Positions 8,728 to 15,100 of a stretch of 50,285 nucleotides of DNA are shown here, piece by piece (the stretch's first letter is position 1; each line of letters opens with the position of its first letter). This DNA comes from Bog-756 sp035531955 (GTDB lineage: Bacteria; Actinomycetota; Acidimicrobiia; Acidimicrobiales; RAAP-2), in assembly GCA_035531955.1 (NCBI GenBank), contig DATKRZ010000097.1, forward strand, positions 1 to 50,285, written 5' to 3'. The position numbers were made by a program, and so were the translations under genes. The notes below the pieces were generated by a model. That model searched no databases and was not told the origin of the DNA. It worked only from the letters and a program-made list of their open reading frames with translations.

Positions 8728-9246
8728 ATGACCATCTACCGGCTCGGGGACCTCGTCCCGGCCATCCACCCCGAGGCATACATCCATCCCGATGCAGTGG
8801 TCATCGGCGATGTCACCGTCGGGCCCGAGTCGAGCGTCTGGCCCACCACGGTCCTGCGGGGTGACTTCGGAACCATCACCATCGGGGCCCGGACGTCCGT
8901 ACAGGACGGGACGGTCATCCACGCCGGGCCCGGATTTCCGACCATCGTGGGCGATGGTTGTGTCATCGGCCATCTCGCCCACCTCGAGGGCTGCACCCTC
9001 GAGGACGACACCCTGGTCGGCTCGGGATCGGTCGTGCTCCACCACGCCGTCATCGGCACCGGTGCCACCGTCGGCGCCAACGCCGTCGTCCCCAATGGGA
9101 TGGAGGTACCGCCCGGGGCATTGGCCGTCGGCGTGCCGGCCGCCGTCCGGCCCGGGCGGTCGAGCCTGGCCATGATCCAGCTTTCGGCCGCCGAGTACGT
9201 CTCGAACAGCCGCCGGTACCAGGAGCTGCTCAGCCGTATCGGCTGA
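8728..9246 (+). CDS. Gamma-carbonic anhydrase family protein (left-handed beta helix)
   Basis: 172 aa. It carries hexapeptide repeats through residues about 20-135 (VVIGDV TVGPES, TIVGDG CVIGHL, TLVGSG). Metal-binding histidines are seen in QDGTVIHAGPG and GHLAHLEGC, in the positions typical of the gamma-CA/PaaY/YrdA group, where zinc is held between subunits of a trimer. Activity as a carbonic anhydrase or as an acyl-CoA-thioesterase-like enzyme cannot be told from sequence. The C-terminal helix (AAEYVSNSRRYQELL) is also normal for the family. The gene ends inside a strong hairpin. Confidence 0.88.
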   Translation: MTIYRLGDLVPAIHPEAYIHPDAVVIGDVTVGPESSVWPTTVLRGDFGTITIGARTSVQDGTVIHAGPGFPTIVGDGCVIGHLAHLEGCTLEDDTLVGSGSVVLHHAVIGTGATVGANAVVPNGMEVPPGALAVGVPAAVRPGRSSLAMIQLSAAEYVSNSRRYQELLSRIG

Positions 9247-9256
9247 GCAGCTCCTG
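9220..9256 (+). terminator. 16-bp perfect inverted repeat spanning the stop codon
   Basis: CAGGAGCTGCTCAGCC (9220-9235) is exactly complementary to 9241-9256 with a five-base loop GTATC. The right arm contains the TGA stop (9244-9246) of the gamma-carbonic anhydrase. This is an intrinsic-terminator-like structure without a T tract. Confidence 0.7.
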
Positions 9257-9328
9257 CCTGACGGCGCTCCGCTCATCCTCCCTCCGACTATCCGTACCAC
9301 CACGACTCCGGAGCGGGAGAATCTCACG

Positions 9329-9838
9329 ATGCAAGGAATACTGACCTCGGGTGGGGCGGTCTCCGCGGCCACCAGGGAGACTCCGTCATCCAACTGCTCG
9401 CATCCGGTGAGTTCTTCTGGCTGGATCTCAACGGCGTCGACGCCGAGGCTCGCGACTTGCCCCTCGACGACTTCGAGGTCCATCGCCTGGCGGTGGAGGA
9501 CGTCCAGCATTTCGGCCAGCGCCGACGACCACCTGATCAGGATCGGCGATCTGATCGACGGGTACCGCGACCTGTTGAGTGGAGTGATGACACCCATCTG
9601 TCCACCGTGTCCAACCGGCTCAACGTGGTCATCAAACAACTGACCATCATTGCCACGGTGTTCCTCCCGCTGAGCTTCCTGACCGGATTCTTCGGTCAGA
9701 ACTTCTCGTTTCTGATCGCCCATATCACCGGCCGCTTTGCCTTCTTCATGTTCGGAGTCGGCCTGGAGGTGGTGTCCGCGGCCGGTCTGCTCTACCTCTT
9801 CCGCAAACGCGGATGGCTGGGCGGACCGTCGCACCTGA
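9329..9838 (+). pseudogene. corA: Decayed CorA-type magnesium transporter
   Basis: CorA pieces are spread over different reading frames. ATG 9329 follows GGGAGA. In the +1 frame relative to it come FFWLDLNGVDAEARDLPLDD and VEDVQHFGQR, the usual CorA N-terminal region. The frame then returns at DHLIRIGDLIDGYRDLLSGV (the stalk helix), skipping the roughly 150-200 residues normally between these two blocks. Just after this, GTGATGACACC appears to have lost one G relative to a GVMDTHLS reading. The frame then gives DTHLSTVSNRLNVVIKQLT, the first membrane helix and GFFGQNF (GMN-like motif, with Q), then a second helix. At least two frame changes plus an internal deletion make it non-functional. 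Confidence 0.8.
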
Positions 9839-9891
9839 GATGGCCGCCGCCGGCGGCCGGCGGGAGAACAGGTCGAAGGGCGCCCGGGCGG

Positions 9892-10443
9892 TCAGTGCTG
9901 CTGGACGGGGTTTCCGGCCGGGTCGACCACGTACCAGCGCCCTCCGGCATTGGTCAGTGCCTGACCGGTCGCCTTGCCCGGGGATCGGTCGGGTGGCCAC
10001 AGGTACAGCGGCCAACCGTTGTAGGTGATCTGGGTGGTCCCGTCACTCCGGGGGGCGGTTCCGAGCAGCCGGGTCTCGATGCCAGGGCCGGCGAGCGGGG
10101 ATACCGACCCTTTGGCCAGGGTGAGCGACGGCCACTGCACGGCGCAGATGTCGTAGCAGCGGGATGGAGAGCCCCGCTGGTCCGTCGTGAACATATACAG
10201 GGTGAGCCCCTGCCCGTCGACCAACAATGGCCCCAGCCCACTGACGCTCCGGGCCATGACCTCGTAGACCGGGTTGTGCTCGAGCGTCGGTGGTGAAGTG
10301 CTGAATGGCGCCGTCACCGCCGTCCCCGAGCTCGTGCACGCCGAGGCCGGCAGGACGAGGAACAACACCACCGCGGCCACCGCCACCGGGGTGCGCCGGA
10401 TGATGCCTCCCCGCCGGTGAGGTTTTGGTACCCGACGGGTCAC
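9892..10443 (-). CDS. Lipoprotein with Lipoprotein_15 secreted repeats
   Basis: 183 aa. GTG 10443 overlaps the stop of the DUF2889 gene (GTGA). A hydrophobic signal (VAVAAVVLFLVLPASAC) ends in a lipobox-like cysteine, so it is probably lipid-anchored on the outer face of the membrane. Two repeats of the 'secreted repeat of unknown function' (PF03640) are visible: GLTLYMFTTDQ...CYDICAVQWPSL and YNGWPLYLWPPDRSPGKATG...RWYVVDPAG. The family is widespread in actinobacterial exported proteins and has been linked to extracytoplasmic electron transfer or stress, without a settled function. Being coupled to a heme monooxygenase gene hints at heme- or redox-related work; that is inference. Confidence 0.8.
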   Translation of the reverse strand: MTRRVPKPHRRGGIIRRTPVAVAAVVLFLVLPASACTSSGTAVTAPFSTSPPTLEHNPVYEVMARSVSGLGPLLVDGQGLTLYMFTTDQRGSPSRCYDICAVQWPSLTLAKGSVSPLAGPGIETRLLGTAPRSDGTTQITYNGWPLYLWPPDRSPGKATGQALTNAGGRWYVVDPAGNPVQQH

Positions 10444-11048
10444 GGCGCAGCGCCGGCTCGGCGGATGTCCTCCACCGGGAGCGACGGGTACGGTCCGGTG
10501 CCCGGCCGCCAACCCGCGGCCAGCTTCTGATCGGCCACGCCACCCTCGGCCCAGACATGGCAGGAGTCTCTCGCCCACGGGCTGCCCGGGCCCGACAGCA
10601 GGTCGTCCGACTCCCCCCGGCTGACGGCCAGCGCCCGCCTCGAGGTCACGGCTTGGATCACCACCGGTCCCAGGGAGCGGGCCAGCTGTTCGAGATGGGT
10701 GCATCCCCGGGGGCCCCCGAATCGGCTCTGGACTTCCCGTGAATAGCCGCGGGCCACGCTCAAGCCGGTCAGCCCGGAGAACGCCTGGACGATGGCCGGG
10801 CACTCCGAATGGGGGAAGGTGTGCATCTCCGCCGTGGCCTCGGTGATGGTCATGTCGGTGATTCGCACGGTAACCCGGAGCGCCATGTCGTGGACCATGG
10901 CCACCGCGTGACCCTCTTCGGCCCAGGGTCGCGTGTCTTGCAGCTTCCCGACCACGAGCAGAGCGTCCCCGAAGTCGAAGGCCTCGTAGTCGATGGACCG
11001 CCGGTGGAGGGGGAGCGGTTCGCCCGCCAGCTGGTGATCGGTGGTCAT
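10440..11048 (-). CDS. DUF2889 domain protein
   Basis: 202 aa. It starts at ATG 11048 inside the stop of the monooxygenase gene (ATGA). The N-terminus HRRSIDYEAFDFGDALLVVGKLQDTRPW and the following ALRVTVRITDMTITEATAEM are the hallmark of DUF2889 (PF11136). Conserved CPAIVQAFSGLTGLSVARG and GCTHLEQLAR also fit. The biochemical role of the family is unknown; it often sits near catabolic genes in actinobacteria. It has no signal peptide or membrane segment. Its position as the middle gene of a coupled three-gene set suggests a shared task. Confidence 0.85.
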   Translation of the reverse strand: MTTDHQLAGEPLPLHRRSIDYEAFDFGDALLVVGKLQDTRPWAEEGHAVAMVHDMALRVTVRITDMTITEATAEMHTFPHSECPAIVQAFSGLTGLSVARGYSREVQSRFGGPRGCTHLEQLARSLGPVVIQAVTSRRALAVSRGESDDLLSGPGSPWARDSCHVWAEGGVADQKLAAGWRPGTGPYPSLPVEDIRRAGAAP

Positions 11049-11404
11049 CCGAGGGCGGGGAGGTCGACGATGTCATAGGACCACAGTTCGCTGTGCGCAC
11101 CCACCGGCGGCGGATCACCGTCGGCCGGCGCCCCGGACCCGGCTGTCGTCCGGCGCGAGCGTTCCATCTCCCCCCGGTGGCCGTGAGCGAAGGCCGGAGA
11201 GGACACCCAGGCGTTGAACGACTCCTCGTCCCTCCACCGGGTGAGCACCAACCAGACCTCACGCCCGTCGCTCGGTCGCAACAGCTCGAAGCCCTCGAAG
11301 CCGTCAGCGTCGTCGACGGCTTCGGCCCGCGTGGCGAACCGGCGTGCCAGTTCGTCACCCGAGTCCTTCTGGACGGTGATGGCGTTGATCTTGACGACGG
11401 TCAT
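11045..11404 (-). CDS. Heme-degrading monooxygenase, MhuD-like (ABM fold)
   Basis: 119 aa from ATG 11404. The N-terminal VVKINAITV matches mycobacterial MhuD closely. Residues corresponding to the MhuD active site are present: N7, R26, W66, and a histidine in AFAHGHRG where MhuD has its heme ligand His75 (alignment needs a one-residue gap). FELLRPSDGREVWLVLTRW is the core ABM strand region. MhuD opens heme to mycobilin and frees iron in the cytoplasm; that this protein does the same is inferred from the conserved residues. First gene of the coupled cassette with the DUF2889 protein and the lipoprotein. Confidence 0.85.
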   Translation of the reverse strand: MTVVKINAITVQKDSGDELARRFATRAEAVDDADGFEGFELLRPSDGREVWLVLTRWRDEESFNAWVSSPAFAHGHRGEMERSRRTTAGSGAPADGDPPPVGAHSELWSYDIVDLPALG

Positions 11405-11510
11405 GGTCCGATCATTGCCGGATGCGCCCGATGGACCCAAATCAGGCCCTACCCCCGCCTCCCGATGGTCACATCCACGTAATTACGGTTGTGTGATACC
11501 TTATTTGCGC

Positions 11511-11545
11511 AGGCTGACCGTGAGGTTTCGGTTTACGGTCAACCT
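11511..11545 (+). promoter_or_regulatory. Imperfect inverted repeat upstream of the merR gene, probable operator
   Basis: AGGCTGACCGT (11511-11521) is mirrored by ACGGTCAACCT (11535-11545), 10 of 11 bases matching, with a 13-bp spacer. It lies 24 bp ahead of the GTG start of the MerR-family gene and overlaps its likely promoter or leader. Size and position fit autoregulation by a dimeric MerR protein. The binding protein is inferred. Confidence 0.5.
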
Positions 11546-11568
11546 CTGATCGAGGTGGAGGATCGGCA

Positions 11569-12105
11569 GTGCCCGACGGGAGAATCGACAGCGGTCACGA
11601 TCAGCGCCAGGCGGAACCCGGTCAGGGCTTCCGGGGCTCCCAGGTCTGCTCGCTGGTCGGCATCACCTACCGCCAGTTGGACTACTGGGCCCGCACCGGT
11701 CTGCTGCGGCCGTCGATCACCGATGCCACCGGCAGTGGCAGCCAGCGGCGCTACTCGTACGGTTACGTGCTCGAGCTCAAGGTGATCAAGCGACTCCTCG
11801 ATGCCGGGCTGAAGTTGCAACAGGCGCGCCAGGCGGTCGAGTGCCTCCGGGGGGACCTCGGTGCGGATCTGGCCTCATCCCAGCTGGTGCTGGTCGGGAG
11901 CCGATCGGTGTTGGCCCAATCCGACGGTGAGGTCGTCGACCTGTTGGCCGGAGGACAGGGCGTGTTCAACATCCTGCCGCTCTCCGGTGTCGTGTCCGAG
12001 CTGGCGGCCGCGATCGTGGAGATCCGCAAGGCCACCCCGACCGAGCCCGCACCCAGCCATCCTGCCGCTCGCCACCTGGCAGCGGAGAAGGCGGCCGATC
12101 AGTGA
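11569..12105 (+). CDS. MerR-family transcriptional regulator, Rv1830-like
   Basis: 178 aa. GTG 11569 is preceded by GGAGG at seven-base spacing. The winged helix-turn-helix GITYRQLDYWARTGLLRPS and SGSQRRYSYGYVLELKVIKR (about residues 30-70) strongly resemble M. tuberculosis Rv1830. The C-terminal part has SDGEVVDLLAGGQGVFNI, also a feature of this group rather than a metal-binding MerR (no cysteine cluster). In mycobacteria the relatives lie near gcvB and garA; here the gene is likewise just upstream of the glycine cleavage genes. The stop overlaps the next start (GTGA). Confidence 0.88.
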   Translation: MPDGRIDSGHDQRQAEPGQGFRGSQVCSLVGITYRQLDYWARTGLLRPSITDATGSGSQRRYSYGYVLELKVIKRLLDAGLKLQQARQAVECLRGDLGADLASSQLVLVGSRSVLAQSDGEVVDLLAGGQGVFNILPLSGVVSELAAAIVEIRKATPTEPAPSHPAARHLAAEKAADQ

Positions 12106-12500
12106 GCAGTCCGGCCGCCGGAAACGAGTCGACGGCCCTGGCCCAGGTGAACCGCTTCGCACACGAGTCGGAGCATCGGTTCGCCCGCATCCTCGACTTC
12201 TACGGTGTGCTCTGGGAGTACGAGCCGGTCGAGTTTGCGTTGGATTGGGATGGGGACGGCCGGCCGACCTCAGGGTTCCGGCCCGACTTCTGGCTCCCCG
12301 ACCCCGGACTCTTCGTCGAGTTGACCACGCTCAACCAGCGATTGGTGACCAAGAAGAACGGCAAGGTACGGCGGATGGGGCAGCTGTACCCCGACGTCAG
12401 GGTGACACTCCTCTACCAGCGGGACACTCTGGCCCTCTTGGCCAAGTACGGCCTGGCCGGCGAGGGAACCGGCTGTCCGGCCATCGCCCGCACCGCCTGA
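12102..12500 (+). CDS. Conserved protein with PD-(D/E)xK nuclease-like core
   Basis: 132 aa, GTG 12102 overlapping the merR stop. The core reads RILDFYGVLWEYEPVEFALD, then FRPDFWLPDPGLFVELTT and LVTKKNGKVRRMGQLYPDV and VTLLYQRD. E24 on the first helix, D62 and E73 are placed as in restriction-endonuclease-like folds (VSR/DUF559-like: P-D-F, then E-x-K), but the usual lysine of E-x-K is threonine here (T75); K84 or K85 could compensate. The family is conserved in high-GC actinobacteria. A nuclease role is inferred from motif layout only. Confidence 0.6.
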   Translation: MSSPAAGNESTALAQVNRFAHESEHRFARILDFYGVLWEYEPVEFALDWDGDGRPTSGFRPDFWLPDPGLFVELTTLNQRLVTKKNGKVRRMGQLYPDVRVTLLYQRDTLALLAKYGLAGEGTGCPAIARTA

Positions 12501-12525
12501 ACGCCCTCGCCGGTAACCTTTCGAC

Positions 12526-13653
12526 GTGGGCGACACCTCGACGGCACCCGGCGGAGCATCTCCAACCGGGCCCGGCGAACCGCTCCGCCACACCGCATTG
12601 ATCGAAGCCCACCGCCGCCTGGGGGCCAAGCTGGTCGGGTTCGGCGGTTGGGAGATGCCCCTCTCGTACGGGACCGGGACCATCGCCGAGCACCGCGCCT
12701 GCCGCGAGGATTCGGTGGTCTTCGATGTCAGCCACCTGGGCACCGTCAGGGTGGCGGGCAGCGACGCCCTCGAGCGGCTGCAGGCGGCACTCTCCAACGA
12801 CCTCGCCAAGGTCGCCCCGGGCCGCGCCCAGTACACCCAACTTCTCGACGACGGGGACGGATCAGTCGTCGACGACATCATCGTCTGGTGGGTCTCCGAG
12901 GACACCTTCGACGTCATGCCCAACGCTTCGAACACCAACCGGGTCGTGGAGGCCATCGGCGGCGAGGACACCACCGACGCCCGGTGCATCATCGCCGTGC
13001 AGGGTCCCCATGCCCGGACCCGCATGGCCACCGTCGCCCCGGAGGCTGCCACCGTTCCCCGGTTCGGGGTGGTCCCCTTCATCTGGGAAGGCGTGCCGTG
13101 CGTCGTCGCCGGGACCGGCTATACCGGCGAGGACGGCGTCGAGTGCGCGGTGCCGGTCGATGCCGCTGACGCCATGTGGACGGCCCTGTTGGCCACCGGC
13201 ATACAGCCGGCCGGGCTCGGGGCGCGTGACACGCTCCGGCTCGAAGCCGCCCTTCCCCTGCACGGTCATGAGCTCGGGCCGGGGATCACCCCGTTGCAAG
13301 CCGGACTGGGTTGGGTGGTCGGCTGGGACAAGTCCCGGTTTCGCGGCCGGACGGCATTGAGGGCCGAGCGCGACCGCGGCGTCGAGCGGCGGCTGGTGGG
13401 TCTCGTCACTGCCGGCCGTCAACCCCCCCGCGAAGGCTCGGCGGTGAAGGTGGGTGGTCAGACCGCCGGAAGAGTCACCAGCGGCAACTACTCGCCCATG
13501 CTCGGCCACGGGATCGCCCTGGCGCTGATCGATGCCTCCTTCGGGCCCGACCCGGGCATGGCGGTGGAGGTCGAACAGCGGGGGAGGGTGCTGCCGTCCA
13601 CCGTCGTGAAGACCCCGTTCGTCCGCGCCGGCCAGTGGGCATCCGCCCGGTGA
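12526..13653 (+). CDS. gcvT: Aminomethyltransferase, glycine cleavage T protein
   Basis: 375 aa, GTG start at 12526 just after the previous gene. It carries the typical GcvT landmarks: HRRLGAKLVGFGGWEMPLSY, EHRACREDSVVFDVSHLG, ALSNDLAKVAPGRAQYTQ, the folate-binding GYTGEDGVE, and GARDTLRLEAALPLHGHEL. GcvT transfers the methylene group from aminomethyl-lipoyl GcvH to tetrahydrofolate and releases ammonia. Length is normal for the family. gcvPA and gcvPB follow on the same strand; gcvH is not in the window. Confidence 0.95.
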   Translation: MGDTSTAPGGASPTGPGEPLRHTALIEAHRRLGAKLVGFGGWEMPLSYGTGTIAEHRACREDSVVFDVSHLGTVRVAGSDALERLQAALSNDLAKVAPGRAQYTQLLDDGDGSVVDDIIVWWVSEDTFDVMPNASNTNRVVEAIGGEDTTDARCIIAVQGPHARTRMATVAPEAATVPRFGVVPFIWEGVPCVVAGTGYTGEDGVECAVPVDAADAMWTALLATGIQPAGLGARDTLRLEAALPLHGHELGPGITPLQAGLGWVVGWDKSRFRGRTALRAERDRGVERRLVGLVTAGRQPPREGSAVKVGGQTAGRVTSGNYSPMLGHGIALALIDASFGPDPGMAVEVEQRGRVLPSTVVKTPFVRAGQWASAR

Positions 13654-13674
13654 GCGGCGGTCATCTCGCTCATT

Positions 13675-13688
13675 GGGCCTGCAGGCCC
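13675..13688. terminator. 14-bp perfect palindrome between gcvT and gcvPA
   Basis: GGGCCTGCAGGCCC at 13675-13688 lies 21 bp after the gcvT stop. It may attenuate or stop transcription between gcvT and gcvPA, or serve as a protein-binding site. Without a loop or T tract the terminator reading is weak. Confidence 0.35.
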
Positions 13689-13692
13689 GCCG

Positions 13693-13720
13693 TCAACTAG
13701 ACACGTTCAACTGGACACAT
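13693..13720 (+). promoter_or_regulatory. Two adjacent 14-bp direct repeats ahead of gcvPA
   Basis: TCAACTAGACACGT (13693-13706) is followed immediately by TCAACTGGACACAT (13707-13720), 12 of 14 bases identical. An AT-rich TTTAAAAC comes next, then the gcvPA ribosome binding site GAGGAG. This suggests a regulator binding site and an internal promoter controlling the two P-protein genes apart from gcvT. The regulator is unknown; the MerR gene upstream is a candidate but its putative operator looks different. Confidence 0.45.
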
Positions 13721-13747
13721 TTAAAACAGCGTTCGAGGAGCGGCCCC

Positions 13748-15100
13748 GTGGGCACCTATATCCCGCATACCGATGACGAAGTGGAGAGCATGCTCGCCTT
13801 CCTCGGTCTCTCCTCCCTCGAGGAGCTCTTCGCAGTGGTCCCCGAAGCGCTCAAGCTCCAGCGTGGCCTCGAGCTGGCCGACGGTGTCGGTGAGCCCGAT
13901 GTCATGGCCCGCATGGAGGCGTTCGCCGACCAGAACCGGGCCCGATCGGACCGTCTGATCTGCTTCGCCGGCGGCGGCGCCTACGACCATGAGATCCCAC
14001 CGGTGACCCGATCACTGGCCGGGCGCTCGGAGTTCGTCACCTCGTACACCCCCTATCAGCCCGAGGTGGCCCAAGGGGTGCTGCAGGCGGTCTTCGAATA
14101 CCAGACAATGGTGGCCCGCCTGGCCGGGCTACCGGTGGCCAATGCGTCCCTCTACGACGGGGGCAGCGCCGCGGTCGAGGCCGTCAACCTGGGTGTCGCC
14201 GCCTCCGGCCGGGCGACGGTCTGGCTGTCAGCGGGCATCCATCCCCACTGGCGGCAGATGCTCGCCACCTGCGCTGCGGGCACCGGCCACCGCCTTGCCA
14301 CGATTCCCCTGGTCGACGGCGTGACCGCCTGGCCCGACGAGGGAGTGCATCTCGACGATCCTCCCGGGGTGCTGGTGGTGGGCTACCCCAACTACCTGGG
14401 CTGCATCGAAGATTTGGCTGAGGCCCGGGCCATCTGCGATCGCACCGGTGCCCTCCTCGTCGTCGGCGCCGATCCGGTGGCCGCCGGGCTGCTCAGGTCG
14501 GCGGGGTCGTGGGGGGCCGACGTCGTGGTGGGGGAGGGCCAGGTGTTCGGGACCGGCCTGGGGTTCGGTGGCCCGTACCTGGGTCTCTTCGCCTGTGCCA
14601 GCGCCCACGTCCGTCGCCTCCCCGGCCGCCTGGTGGGCGAGACCCTCGATGTCGAGGGCCGCCGTGCCTACGTGACCACCCTGCGCGCCCGGGAGCAGGA
14701 CATACGTCGCGAAAAAGCCACTTCCAACGTGTGCACCAACCAGACCCTGATGGCCGTCACCGCAGCCATCCAGCTCGGATGGCTGGGAACGTCCGGCCTG
14801 GTGGAACTGGCCCGCCGATGCGCCCAGGCCACCCGGTACACCCGTGACGCTGTCCTCAGCCTGGATGGCGTCGAGGCGTTCGCCGGGGCACCCGTCCTCC
14901 GGGAGTTCGCCATCCGCCTCCCCATTCCCGCGGCGGTGGCGGTGGAACGGATGGCCGATGCAGGTTTCCTGGCTGGCATCCCCCTCACCGGGGACTTCGA
15001 CGACGGGGAACACGCCCTCCTCGTCTCGGTGACCGAACGCCGGACTCGCGACGAGATCGACTCCTACGTCACCGCTCTGGCCAAGGCGGTGGCGTCATGA
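13748..15100 (+). CDS. gcvPA: Glycine dehydrogenase (decarboxylating) subunit 1
   Basis: 450 aa. GTG 13748 is selected because GAGGAG precedes it and the product begins GTYIPHTDDEVESMLAFLG, the normal start of GcvPA. Further family features are FAGGGAYDHEIPPVTRSLAG, TSYTPYQPEVAQGVLQAVFE, NASLYDGGSAAVEAVNL and REKATSNVCTNQTLMA. With GcvPB it forms the P protein that decarboxylates glycine and passes the aminomethyl group to GcvH. The split two-subunit form is used instead of the fused GcvP found in mycobacteria (GcvB). Confidence 0.95.
   Translation: MGTYIPHTDDEVESMLAFLGLSSLEELFAVVPEALKLQRGLELADGVGEPDVMARMEAFADQNRARSDRLICFAGGGAYDHEIPPVTRSLAGRSEFVTSYTPYQPEVAQGVLQAVFEYQTMVARLAGLPVANASLYDGGSAAVEAVNLGVAASGRATVWLSAGIHPHWRQMLATCAAGTGHRLATIPLVDGVTAWPDEGVHLDDPPGVLVVGYPNYLGCIEDLAEARAICDRTGALLVVGADPVAAGLLRSAGSWGADVVVGEGQVFGTGLGFGGPYLGLFACASAHVRRLPGRLVGETLDVEGRRAYVTTLRAREQDIRREKATSNVCTNQTLMAVTAAIQLGWLGTSGLVELARRCAQATRYTRDAVLSLDGVEAFAGAPVLREFAIRLPIPAAVAVERMADAGFLAGIPLTGDFDDGEHALLVSVTERRTRDEIDSYVTALAKAVAS

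Noticed and set aside
12501..12526. Glycine riboswitch ahead of gcvT
   Set aside because: Only 25 bases separate gcvT from the preceding gene, too little for an aptamer, and no tandem aptamer pattern is seen upstream of gcvPA.
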